Assembly (NCBI RefSeq): GCF_009755225.1
Contig: NZ_WQKZ01000003.1
Location: forward strand, 744,001 to 808,000
Origin: Hymenobacter ginkgonis
GTDB taxonomy: Bacteria > Bacteroidota > Bacteroidia > Cytophagales > Hymenobacteraceae
DNA: 64,000 nt
Direction of reading: 5' to 3'
Position numbers and translations under genes: made by a program. Below are positions 28,418-36,475 of this stretch, in pieces; within the stretch, counting starts at the first letter, position 1; each line of letters starts with the position of its first letter. The notes beneath the pieces were generated by a model. It was not told the DNA's origin. It saw only the letters and a list, made by a program, of their open reading frames with translations, and searched no databases.

Positions 28418-28425
28418 TAGCTTTG
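28418..28425 (+). promoter_or_regulatory. -7 promoter element upstream of pyrB
   Basis: TAGCTTTG is an exact match to TAnnTTTG. Transcription would start near 28432, leaving a leader of almost 300 bases before the pyrB ATG. A clear -33 element was not found. Confidence 0.6.
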
Positions 28426-28431
28426 CATCGT

Positions 28432-28725
28432 GCTTCAACCGAAAAACTTGTTGACGAAGCGCGGGACCCTGCTCGGCAAGGAACCGCGAATGGACCGGAA
28501 GGTCTTCGCTACTATCGGTTTTTCCGATTTTGTCTTTGGCATTTCCGTTATTTTTTCTGAGTGTTGCCCCACCACCGTTTCGGATTCCGAAACGGTTTTT
28601 TTATGTCCAGTAAGTTTGGCGGCGGCTGTCTCGCAGCCAATCAGGCTACCCATCAGGGGTAGGGGCAGATAAGACTTCACATTGTTCGTTTTAGCTAGTT
28701 AACCTCACTTTTCCTCAACTTCGGT
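28432..28725 (+). promoter_or_regulatory. Structured 5' leader of pyrB with internal terminator (putative attenuator)
   Basis: Between the predicted start and pyrB lie three hairpins in order: gcgaa-tg-gacc-ggaa-ggtc-ttcgc (28486-28509), atcgg-ttttt-ccgat (28514-28528), and a strong terminator at 28574-28602. This order is what transcription attenuation needs. A PyrR-type or nucleotide-sensing switch is plausible for pyrimidine genes, but I do not see a clear match to the known PyrR recognition loop. An 80-codon frame in the leader lacks motifs and is probably not a gene. Confidence 0.5.
28574..28602 (+). terminator. Intrinsic terminator inside the pyrB leader
   Basis: accgtttcgga pairs with tccgaaacggt and is followed by seven T residues. 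As it lies about 125 bases before the pyrB start codon and after a promoter element, it most likely acts as a conditional terminator. It could also end read-through from the upstream kinase gene, whose stop is about 350 bases away. Confidence 0.75.
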
Positions 28726-29706
28726 ATGGCACGTAAAGACCTGCTCGACATCGCATCCCTTCACCGTGAGGAAATCGAGTTTCTGCTCGACCAATCCACG
28801 TCCTTTAAAAAACTCTTCACCCGCTCGGTGAAGAAAATCCCCGCCCTCGAGGGCAAGTCCGTGCTCATGCTGTTCTACGAGGCTAGCACCCGGACGCACT
28901 CCTCCTTCGAGGTCGCGGCCAAACGCCTCTCGGCGGAGGTCACAAATTTCAACGTCGACCACTCCTCCATCACCAAGGGCGAGTCGGTGCGCGAAACCAT
29001 CGAGACGCTCCAGGCCATGCGCACCGACTACATCGTCGTTCGCCATAGTCACTCCGGCCTGCCCGGCATGATTGCCCGCCAAACTACGGCGTCGGTCATC
29101 AATGCCGGCGACGGAGCGCACGAACACCCCACCCAGGCCCTGCTGGACGCCTTCACCATCAAGGAGAAATTCCCCGACCCTAGGGGCAAAAAAGTCCTCA
29201 TCATCGGGGATATTCTTCACTCTCGCGTCGCGCGTTCCACCAGCACGCTGCTGCAAAAGCTGGGCGTTGAGGTCGCTTACCTCGGCCCGGGGTCGCTGGT
29301 GCCCAAGTATATCCCGGCAAGCATCCGCCGCTTCACCAACTATGAGGCCGCCATGGCTTGGGCGCCCGATGTGGTGTACCTGCTCCGCGTGCAGCTAGAG
29401 CGCCAGGACGTGCAGTATTTCCCCAACGTCCGGGAATACCACCGGGTCTACGGCATCACCAACGCCCGGCTGGCGGAAATCCGCGACCGCGGCCTCTACA
29501 TCATGCACCCTGGCCCTGTGAACCGGGGGGTCGAACTGTGCGACGCCGTCATGGACTATGAGCGCAGCCTGATTACCAACCAGGTCGAAAACGGCATCTC
29601 CGTTCGCATGGCCGTGCTTGACTGGCTTACGCCGGGCGGGGAGTTTCCGAAGCAGGAAGCGTATGCCGCACAGCAGCGAGCCAGCTCGCCGGTGGTTATG
29701 CCCTGA
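28726..29706 (+). CDS. pyrB: Aspartate carbamoyltransferase catalytic subunit
   Basis: This 326-residue protein catalyses carbamoyl phosphate plus aspartate to carbamoyl aspartate, the first committed step of pyrimidine synthesis, in the cytoplasm. The carbamoyl-phosphate loop reads FYEASTRTHSSFEVAAKRL, with His where Arg is common after STRT. HPTQALLDAFTI and MHPGPVNRGVE (substrate-closing loop) are present. Length is normal for the catalytic chain, with a short extra tail. pyrC follows 95 bases later. No regulatory chain gene (pyrI) is adjacent. Wording and codon choice (many ATC, CTC and GTC codons) feel somewhat unlike the neighbouring genes, so acquisition from another phylum is possible but untested. 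Confidence 0.95.
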   Translation: MARKDLLDIASLHREEIEFLLDQSTSFKKLFTRSVKKIPALEGKSVLMLFYEASTRTHSSFEVAAKRLSAEVTNFNVDHSSITKGESVRETIETLQAMRTDYIVVRHSHSGLPGMIARQTTASVINAGDGAHEHPTQALLDAFTIKEKFPDPRGKKVLIIGDILHSRVARSTSTLLQKLGVEVAYLGPGSLVPKYIPASIRRFTNYEAAMAWAPDVVYLLRVQLERQDVQYFPNVREYHRVYGITNARLAEIRDRGLYIMHPGPVNRGVELCDAVMDYERSLITNQVENGISVRMAVLDWLTPGGEFPKQEAYAAQQRASSPVVMP

Positions 29707-29801
29707 ACGCCGGAAGCGACGGCTGGTTCCGCCCGTGTATTTTCTTTAATAGCCCCTGAATATCCCTACCCCCCTTGCCGGTTTACAGCACTCCTCACTC
29801 C

Positions 29802-31082
29802 ATGCTTCTCCTTCAAAACGCCCGCATCGCCTCCGAAAACTCACCCGTGCTTGTCGAGAGCGATGTCCTAATTGTCGAAGGAATAATTCGGGACATCGGC
29901 AAAAGCCTAGCCATTCCCGAGGGGGCCCGGGTCATTGACGCGCGCGGCCGGGTGCTAATGCCCGGCATGTTCGATGCCCACGTCCATTTTCGCGCCCCAG
30001 GGTTTGAGAATAAGGAAACTATCACCACGGGCAGCGAAGCGGCCATCAATGGGGGCGTTACTGGCGTGGTCATGATGCCCAACACCCGCCCCGCCCTCGA
30101 CTCGGCGACCGCGATAGCCACCGTGCTGGAAAATGCCAAGCACCGGTCCCGCATTCCGGTGTACACCTCCGGCTGCGTTACCAAGAACCGCGAAGGCAAG
30201 GAGTTAGCGGAAATCGAGGGCATGCGCACGCTTGGGGTGAAGATGCTCACCGACGACGGGGATACCACCGGCGACCCGGCGGTGCTGCTGCGGGCGATGC
30301 AATACGCCACCGAGTTTGGGATGTTTTTCGCCAGCCATTGCGAGGTGCCGGAGCTGGCCGGGCCGCGCGCCCTCAACGAGGGGGTGATGAGCTACCGGCT
30401 CGGCATCAAGGGCTCACCGGCGTGCGCCGAGGAAATCATCATCGACCGCGACATCCGCCTGGCCCGGGCGGCGGGCGCGCACGTGCACATCCAACACGTT
30501 TCGAGCAAGCTCGGTATGGAGACCATCCGCTGGTGGAAATCGCGCGGCGATGTGCAGGTGACGGCGGAAGTGACCCCGCACCACCTCATGTTCACCGACG
30601 AGCACATCGGCGACTACGACACGAACTATAAAATGAACCCGCCGCTGCGGACGCAGGCCGATTCTGATGCGCTGCTCGAAGGACTCATCGAAGGCGTATT
30701 CGACCTCATTGCCACCGACCACGCGCCGCACACGCCGTTCGAAAAAGCCCAGGATTTCATGAGCGCGCCCAATGGCATTACCGGCCTGGATACGGCCCTG
30801 GTGTCGCTCTACCACCACTTCGTCGAGCCCGGCAAATTTGGGTGGGACCTAGTGGTAAAGCGCTATTCGGCGGAGCCCCGTCGCCTGATGGGCCTACCGG
30901 TACCCACCATCGAAATCGGCCAAGAAGCGGATTGCCTCTTATTTGATACCGAAGCGGCAACGACCTTCACGCGGGACTTCATGAAATCCAAATCCCAGAA
31001 CACGCCCTTCATCGACCAGACGTTGAAAGGCCGGGTAGACTTGGTAGTTTTAGGCTCGGAAATCCTGTTGGAGCGCGAATAG
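29802..31082 (+). CDS. pyrC: Dihydroorotase
   Basis: The ATG at 29802 gives 426 residues; an upstream in-frame TTG adds nine unlikely residues. It is an amidohydrolase with the metal ligands in place: DAHVHFRAPG (HxH), the SHCE and HIQHVSS histidines, and ATDHAPHTP (Asp). PNTRPALD is the conserved loop after the first metal motif. It cyclises carbamoyl aspartate to dihydroorotate, the third step of pyrimidine synthesis, directly after the step catalysed by PyrB upstream. The class I (longer) form fits its length. It should be in one operon with pyrB under the leader described above. Confidence 0.95.
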   Translation: MLLLQNARIASENSPVLVESDVLIVEGIIRDIGKSLAIPEGARVIDARGRVLMPGMFDAHVHFRAPGFENKETITTGSEAAINGGVTGVVMMPNTRPALDSATAIATVLENAKHRSRIPVYTSGCVTKNREGKELAEIEGMRTLGVKMLTDDGDTTGDPAVLLRAMQYATEFGMFFASHCEVPELAGPRALNEGVMSYRLGIKGSPACAEEIIIDRDIRLARAAGAHVHIQHVSSKLGMETIRWWKSRGDVQVTAEVTPHHLMFTDEHIGDYDTNYKMNPPLRTQADSDALLEGLIEGVFDLIATDHAPHTPFEKAQDFMSAPNGITGLDTALVSLYHHFVEPGKFGWDLVVKRYSAEPRRLMGLPVPTIEIGQEADCLLFDTEAATTFTRDFMKSKSQNTPFIDQTLKGRVDLVVLGSEILLERE

Positions 31083-31456
31083 GCTGGCTGACTGCTCACT
31101 GCTGGCTAAATCGCTACAGCCTCGTGCTCCCTGCCATGCGCCAGCAGGGGTAGGGCAGCTGTCCTACTAGCCACTGGGCAGTAGCTACTATTTTAGTGTG
31201 GCGCTTTAATGCCTGCCACCTCTGCCTCGAATGGGACGCGGGCTTGCCTTACGGAAGACGCAGCCTAGTCGGCTAAATATGAATAGCAGGGAGGCCCTAA
31301 CTAGGAGGTGTCAAGAAGACGCGCTTGCAAAGGACCCAGAAAGTCTTGTTAGAGTGCTTTAGAGAGTCAGAAGCAGGGTTGACTTCGCTAAGTAAGCTGG
31401 TCTGTATGGTGCTCCTTTTGAGGCCTTCTTGGCAACCCTGCTTCTAACCCGGCCGC
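31083..31456. other. Intergenic region between convergent pyrC and AraC gene
   Basis: About 370 bases with no supported gene, no T-tract terminator and no RNA feature recognised. Confidence 0.5.
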
Positions 31457-32407
31457 TTAACGGGTCAGTTGTTTGGGCGTGCAGCCAAACTGTTTTTTAA
31501 AGGCGCGATGAAAGTGTTGAGGGTGAGTGTAGCCCAACTGGTAGGCAATTTCTGTGACGGTTTGCCCGCCTCCCAGCAGCAGGTGGCGGGCTACCTCAAG
31601 GCGTTGTGTCTGCACAAAGTGGCCTACGCTAGTGCCAAATAGCTGTCGAAACCCCCGCTTTAAACTGAACTCGTTGAGCTGGCACTCGCGGGCCAGCTTA
31701 GCTAGGGAGGGCGGCTCGCTGAGGTGCTGCAGCAGCAAGGCCCGCGCGTAGTGCAGCTTGTCGCGCTCGGGGGCTCCGAGTGGCGGCGCCGCAGGGCCGG
31801 AGGATAGCCATAGCGCACATTGCTGGGCCACTAGCTCCAGCGCCAGGGCCTCGTAGTGCAGGCGCTTGAGGCCGAGTGGCGCGGGACTATCCCACAGGGT
31901 ATCGAGTAGGTAGCGCAGGCTTGGGGGTAGGCCCGGGGCGGGGGCGTGCCGAGCTAATGGCCGGCCCAGCGCCAGCTGCTCGGCCACGTCGGACAGCTCG
32001 GGCACGTAATCGGTGAGCAGGCTCACCATGCGGGCGACCGGTACCTGCACCGTCACTAGCCGGAACTGGCCGGTGCCGAGCAGCTGGTTTTGCTCCAGCG
32101 ACTGGGGGTTGAATACCCAGTTATGGTAGCCGGGAGCATAAAGCTGCTCGTGCAGGAGCCCCGTTTGGCTTTGGCGCAGCGTGCCGGCCAGCATAAAGCT
32201 CAGCTCCACCACCGGCCGCTCGTTGAGGTGCTGCCAGGGCGTGGTGGGGTGCTCGGCCACAAAGCGGGTTTCGTTGAGCACCAGCCCACCCACGGCCACC
32301 ATGCGGGCCGTGCCCGGGCAGCCGGCCAGCGACAGGGCCAGGTGCTGCTCCTGGCCTTCGGGTAGGTAAAAGCCGGCGGCAAACGAAGCAGCAGAAGTAA
32401 CTTCCAT
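31457..32407 (-). CDS. AraC-family transcriptional regulator
   Basis: The ATG at 32407 gives 316 residues; a TTG 18 bases upstream is less likely. The N-terminal half (about 1-200) is a ligand-sensing or dimerisation domain without a recognised family. The last 100 residues hold the double helix-turn-helix: LAKLARECQLNEFSLKRGFR, then GQTVTEIAYQLGYTHPQHFH and the closing RAFKKQFGCTPKQLTR. It is divergent from the flavin monooxygenase at 32521 with 113 bases between starts, so it probably controls that gene and perhaps itself. The inducer is unknown. Confidence 0.9.
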   Translation of the reverse strand: MEVTSAASFAAGFYLPEGQEQHLALSLAGCPGTARMVAVGGLVLNETRFVAEHPTTPWQHLNERPVVELSFMLAGTLRQSQTGLLHEQLYAPGYHNWVFNPQSLEQNQLLGTGQFRLVTVQVPVARMVSLLTDYVPELSDVAEQLALGRPLARHAPAPGLPPSLRYLLDTLWDSPAPLGLKRLHYEALALELVAQQCALWLSSGPAAPPLGAPERDKLHYARALLLQHLSEPPSLAKLARECQLNEFSLKRGFRQLFGTSVGHFVQTQRLEVARHLLLGGGQTVTEIAYQLGYTHPQHFHRAFKKQFGCTPKQLTR

Positions 32408-32475
32408 AGGCAGGCCAGCACGCAACTGGTACGAATTACTCCTGATTGTGCACGCGCCGCAACTCGTAGCCTAGG

Positions 32476-32483
32476 CACCTTTG
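32476..32483 (+). promoter_or_regulatory. -7 promoter element of the flavin monooxygenase
   Basis: CACCTTTG, 37 bases before the ATG at 32521, in the divergent gap with the AraC regulator. It is the same -7 variant as at 25117 (minus) and 49419. Confidence 0.5.
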
Positions 32484-32520
32484 CGAGACGTTCTTTCAAC
32501 TGCTTTTCTCCGATAAAGTT

Positions 32521-34137
32521 ATGGCCGCTACTGCCGCTACTTTCCCGTCCCATGTGCCCGTACTCATTGTAGGTGGAGGCTTTGCCGGGCTCACGGCGGC
32601 GCTGTGCTTGCAACAGCAAGGCATTGGGTACTTGCTCATCGAGCGCCATCCGGGCACCTCGCTGCTGCCTAAGTCTCGCAGTCTCGACCTGCGTAGCATG
32701 GAGATTTTGCGCGAACTAGGCCTAAGTGCGGCTATCCGCGAAGCCGGCCGTGCGCTGGCCCTGGCCTGGGGAGTGCTACGCGGCCCCAACCTAGCCCACA
32801 CCCTTGCCACACAGCCGCCCGCCAACGCCGAGCGCGTTACCCATCCTAGTCAGCTCGCCATGTTCGAGCGCCTTGCGGCCCAAAGTCCCGAAAGCGGGGC
32901 CCGCTGCACCCAGGACTTAGCCGAGCCGGTACTACGCCAAGCGGCCGAGGCGCGGGGCGGCGACCTGCGCTTCTCCCACGAGCTAACGCAATTTGCGCAG
33001 GACGCCGACCATGTAACGGCGACCGTACGCAATCGCGACACCGGCACGGAGCACACCCTCACAGCTGATTATCTGCTGGCTACTGATGGGGCAAACAGCC
33101 CCACCCGCCGGGCCCTGCACGCCACCACCAGCGGCCGGGGTAGCCTAGGGCACTACCTCAACGTGTATTTTGAGGCCGATTTGACGGCGCACGTCCGGGG
33201 CCACGAGTTTAGCATGTTTCTCGTGCAAGAGCCGGATGTAACGGGGTTTCTGCTAGCTATCAATAATACCGACCGGTGGTCGCTGCACCTGCGCTATCAC
33301 CCTGAACAAAGCCAGCAGCCGGCTGATTTCACCGACTTAGTCCTGCAAAGCCTGCTACGCCGGGTGCTGGGCCTGCCTGAGCTACCCCTGCGCATTCTGA
33401 GCGTGCTCCCCTGGGAAATGAGTGCACGCACCGTGGAACAGGAGCAGTTTGGCCGCGTATTCCTGGCGGGCGACGCGGCCCATACCATGACGCCCTACGC
33501 CGGCAAAGGGGCCGCCACGGGCATGCAGGACGTGCACAACCTGGCCTGGAAGCTGGCCGCCGTGTTGCGTGGCCAGGCTAGCCCCGCCCTGCTGGTCACC
33601 TACAGCCCCGAGCGCCAGCCCATTGGGGCCTTCTTCGCACACCTCTCGGGCGACATGGCCGACACCCAAGGCCTGCTTAGCCCCGCTAAGCTGAAAGAGC
33701 ATGGCCTACCGCTGATGGGCCTGCCCGACTACACCTACCGCTCGGCCGCCATTCTGACGGCCGATGACCAACTTACCACGCCTGCCAGCGCTTTGCCCCT
33801 AGTGGGGCAGCTCGGCACGCGCTTACCCCACCTTTGGCTCGACGATGCGCACGACACCTCCACGCTCGACTGGTGCCGGGGTTCCTTTCTGCTGGTGGCT
33901 AGCGGCGAAGCCGCGTTGTGGCAGGCGCGCCTTTCCGACGTGGCCTTAGACTGCTCACTGGTGCTGCACGAACTGCCGACACCGGCTAGGCGTCAAGCCT
34001 GGCAGCAACTGACGCACACGCAGCCGGGCGACGCGCTGTTGGTGCGCCCCGATGGGTTTGTGGCGGCCCGCCTGCCTGCCACGAGCACAGCAGCCGACCT
34101 AGCCGCTAAGGTGCAACAAGTGCTCACGCTGGCGTAG
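32521..34137 (+). CDS. FAD-dependent aromatic-ring monooxygenase (PheA/TfdB-like)
   Basis: This 538-residue protein has the flavoprotein hydroxylase layout: N-terminal FAD-binding Rossmann motif VLIVGGGFAGLTAALCLQQ with the acidic end at LIERH, the DG motif LLATDGANSPTRRAL (about 185-200), and the second FAD motif GRVFLAGDAAHTMTPYAGKG. A C-terminal thioredoxin-like domain (from about 420) is typical of phenol and anthracycline hydroxylases. It would use NADPH and O2 to hydroxylate an aromatic compound in the cytoplasm. The divergent AraC regulator suggests inducible detoxification or catabolism of a phenolic compound. Substrate unknown. Confidence 0.9.
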   Translation: MAATAATFPSHVPVLIVGGGFAGLTAALCLQQQGIGYLLIERHPGTSLLPKSRSLDLRSMEILRELGLSAAIREAGRALALAWGVLRGPNLAHTLATQPPANAERVTHPSQLAMFERLAAQSPESGARCTQDLAEPVLRQAAEARGGDLRFSHELTQFAQDADHVTATVRNRDTGTEHTLTADYLLATDGANSPTRRALHATTSGRGSLGHYLNVYFEADLTAHVRGHEFSMFLVQEPDVTGFLLAINNTDRWSLHLRYHPEQSQQPADFTDLVLQSLLRRVLGLPELPLRILSVLPWEMSARTVEQEQFGRVFLAGDAAHTMTPYAGKGAATGMQDVHNLAWKLAAVLRGQASPALLVTYSPERQPIGAFFAHLSGDMADTQGLLSPAKLKEHGLPLMGLPDYTYRSAAILTADDQLTTPASALPLVGQLGTRLPHLWLDDAHDTSTLDWCRGSFLLVASGEAALWQARLSDVALDCSLVLHELPTPARRQAWQQLTHTQPGDALLVRPDGFVAARLPATSTAADLAAKVQQVLTLA

Positions 34138-34189
34138 CTGAACGGCTAATCTCTGCACGATAGTCTACTTAAAGCTGTATACCAGAAGG

Positions 34190-34455
34190 ATGAGTTACGA
34201 CTTATTAGTTTTCAGTCCCGATGTCGCCCCCAAAACGAAGCCGAAATTTCTGGCTTGGCATGACACCCAAACCGAATGAGCAGAAGAACTTACTTACCTA
34301 TAATCCGGCTATCACCACTGCTGCGCTTCAGGCCTAGTTACGGGAAATGGCGCAAACTTTTCCGATTATAAACACTCCTAACGCGACCGATAACCATTCG
34401 AGCGCTTACGAAACAGACTAGTGCATCGGCCGCGTGGTAATTTATGCCGCCCAAA
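34190..34455 (+). pseudogene. Decayed conserved hypothetical protein (MSYDLLVF family)
   Basis: It starts MSYDLLVFSPDVAPKTKPKF and LAWHDTQTE, then TGA at 34277 where Trp is expected. It shifts frame and continues YNPAITTAALQA, stop, LREMAQTFPIINTPNATD, then NHSSAYETD, stop, CIGRVVIYAA. I recognise this as a widespread small hypothetical protein family in which the stop positions are Trp or Tyr. With three stops and a frameshift it is clearly dead. The function of the family is unknown to me. Confidence 0.7.
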
Positions 34456-34577
34456 CAGCAGCAAGTCCATGCTGGAGAGTACCTAGTTAGTGCCTGGGCC
34501 GGTATTTGGGTACTAGCCCCAGCGCGTGGCGCCCAATGCTTACTGTGCCTGTTCGGGCCGACGCGTATCCGGTAGTG

Positions 34578-34610
34578 CGGCAGAAAGCCGTTTGAAGCGG
34601 TTTTCTGCCG
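34578..34610. repeat. Strong isolated stem-loop
   Basis: cggcagaaagccg pairs with cggttttctgccg (13 bp with one G-T pair) around a 7-base loop, about 90 bases before the hydrolase at 34702. There is no T tract after it. It could be a terminator-like end of the decayed gene upstream, a structured leader or a mobile repeat. Confidence 0.55.
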
Positions 34611-34701
34611 ACTTCTACTATCGGGTTAGCAGCGTAACTAAAATAGCATAGCCTGCGCAACGTAGAGAAATGTTTTTGCCCAAGCATACTTGCCCCCCAC
34701 T

Positions 34702-35529
34702 ATGGTAATCAGCAAACAGAAGCTGCTACACTGGACCAGCGGCGTTCTAGTGGCCCTTTTGCTGGCTGGCTTAGCCTGGCCGTGGCTGAACTGGCCTTCA
34801 ACCAGTACGGATTACCTCCTTTACAGCCAAACGTACTTTAGCGCCCAGCGCACGAACCGGCCGGTGCTGGTGGTAGTGCTGCACGGCGATGCGCCCTTCA
34901 ACCAGCCCAGCTACCAGTACATGCTGGCCCAGCGCGTGGCGCAGGCCGTACCCGATGTAGTAGCCGTGGGCCTGTTGCGGCCCGGCTACACCGACCCCGC
35001 TGGTCACCATTCGCCGGGCCGGCGCGGCACGGCCACCGGTGACAACTACCGCCCCCGAGAGGTGGATGCCATCGCGGCCACCGTGCAGGCCCTGCGCCGA
35101 GGCTACCACGCCCGCCGCGTGGTGCTGGCCGGGCACTCGGGGGGCGCCACCCTTACCGGTGACTTGCTGGGCCGCTACCCCGCCCTGGCCGATGCCGCCC
35201 TGCTGGCCGCCTGCCCGTGCGACGTGCCCGCCTTTCGGCAGCACATGGCCCGCCAACATTTCAGCCCAATGTGGTGGCGGCCGGTGCCTTTTCTCTCGCC
35301 TCAAGAATGGGTAGACCAGGTACGCCCCGGCCTGCCGGTGCGGGTAGTGACGGGCCTGGCCGACCCCATCGCGCTGCCTACCTACAGCCAGCGCTACGCC
35401 GCCGCCTTGCGCCAGCGCCACGTTGCGGTAGAGTTGGTGGAGCTGCCGAGCCAGGGGCACGAAATATTCCTTACTCCAGCGGTAATGGTCCAATTGAAAG
35501 GCTTAATAAGTGGACTAACCACTCAATAA
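34702..35529 (+). CDS. Membrane-anchored or exported alpha/beta hydrolase
   Basis: The ATG at 34702 (a TTG lies 12 bases upstream) gives 275 residues. An N-terminal hydrophobic segment (VLVALLLAGLAWPWLNW) is a signal peptide or anchor. The fold motifs are VLVVVLHGD (oxyanion region), the nucleophile elbow AGHSGGATL with Ser as nucleophile, Asp in GLADPIALP and His in SQGHEIF. It is probably a periplasmic esterase or peptidase-like hydrolase, substrate unknown. It is alone between a decayed gene and a convergent two-component operon. Confidence 0.85.
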   Translation: MVISKQKLLHWTSGVLVALLLAGLAWPWLNWPSTSTDYLLYSQTYFSAQRTNRPVLVVVLHGDAPFNQPSYQYMLAQRVAQAVPDVVAVGLLRPGYTDPAGHHSPGRRGTATGDNYRPREVDAIAATVQALRRGYHARRVVLAGHSGGATLTGDLLGRYPALADAALLAACPCDVPAFRQHMARQHFSPMWWRPVPFLSPQEWVDQVRPGLPVRVVTGLADPIALPTYSQRYAAALRQRHVAVELVELPSQGHEIFLTPAVMVQLKGLISGLTTQ

Positions 35530-35707
35530 GCCTATGGATAGTGAACAGATTGTTAAAACTCCAGTACCTTTTTGGGTACCTCAGCCCGTCAGTAAGGAGG
35601 AACATGCCAGTGCTGATGGACTGCGTATTCAGGGGTAGAAGTTAATTCATAACCTGCTAAGTCTTTAACATGCGCTAGGAAGGGAACCTGCCGTTGAAAG
35701 CTCACAG

Positions 35708-36475
35708 CTACTGTGGCCGGTGATAAAAAGCCTGAAGGTTATCGCGGTACTTGCGAGTCCATTTGAGGGTCTGACCGGTGCGTAGCTTCACCCAATACTC
35801 GCCGTTGAAGTAGGCTTCCAGTGATTCAATATGGTCTAGGCCCACGAGGCAGGAGCGGTTGATACGCGTGAACTCGTGCGGCGCTAGTTGCTGCTCCAAC
35901 TTCGTCAGGCTGTCGTAGATGAGGTGCGTTTTGGTCGCCGTGTGCACCGTGATGTAATTGTGGTCGGCTTCAAAATAGAGGATATCGGCTGTTCTGACGA
36001 AAAATAGCGTGCGCTGGTCTTTCACTAGCAGGCGCTGCAAGTAGCTGGCCGACGGGGCCACCGTGGCGAGCAGGGTGCGCAGGGCCTGGCTGGCACCCGC
36101 ACTGCCCCGCAAATCCAACTGGGTTTTGACTCGCGCCACAGCTTGCCCAAACCGTTGGTGGTCGAAGGGCTTAAGCAGGTAATCCGCTGCGCTGAATTCG
36201 AAGGCCCGGATAGCATACGAATCAAACGCAGTGGCAAACACGACGAACGGCTGGTAATGCGCCCATACTTCGCGCAGCACGGCAAAGCCATCCATCTCCG
36301 GCATCTGCACATCCAGGAACAACAGGTCGGGTCGGTGCTCCAGAATTTGTAGCACGGCCTCGGGGCCATTGGCTGCTTCACCAATCACTTCGATTGCCGC
36401 CTCGTTTTTCAGAAACGTGCGAATGATGCGACGCGAAAGCTGCTCGTCGTCGATTATTAGTGCCCGGTAGCTCAT
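35708..36475 (-). CDS. LytTR-family response regulator
   Basis: This 255-residue protein has a receiver domain (about 4-120) with the phospho-acceptor Asp55 in LFLDVQMPEMDG, the switch Thr in VVFATAFDSYAI and Lys in YLLKPFDHQR. A LytTR DNA-binding domain occupies about 150-250 (ILYFEADHNYITVHTATKTH, FTRINRSCLVGLDHI). It overlaps the upstream sensor kinase gene by 4 bases, so both form one operon and surely one two-component system. The kinase should phosphorylate Asp55, and the LytTR domain then binds direct repeats at target promoters. Targets unknown. Confidence 0.95.
   Translation of the reverse strand: MSYRALIIDDEQLSRRIIRTFLKNEAAIEVIGEAANGPEAVLQILEHRPDLLFLDVQMPEMDGFAVLREVWAHYQPFVVFATAFDSYAIRAFEFSAADYLLKPFDHQRFGQAVARVKTQLDLRGSAGASQALRTLLATVAPSASYLQRLLVKDQRTLFFVRTADILYFEADHNYITVHTATKTHLIYDSLTKLEQQLAPHEFTRINRSCLVGLDHIESLEAYFNGEYWVKLRTGQTLKWTRKYRDNLQAFYHRPQ

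Noticed and set aside
28430..28672. 80-codon frame in the pyrB leader as a leader peptide
   Set aside because: It starts with a non-ATG codon, runs through the terminator hairpin, and has no run of regulatory codons.
34487..34687. 66-codon minus frame before the hydrolase
   Set aside because: It spans the stem-loop at 34578 and has no recognisable relative or start signal.
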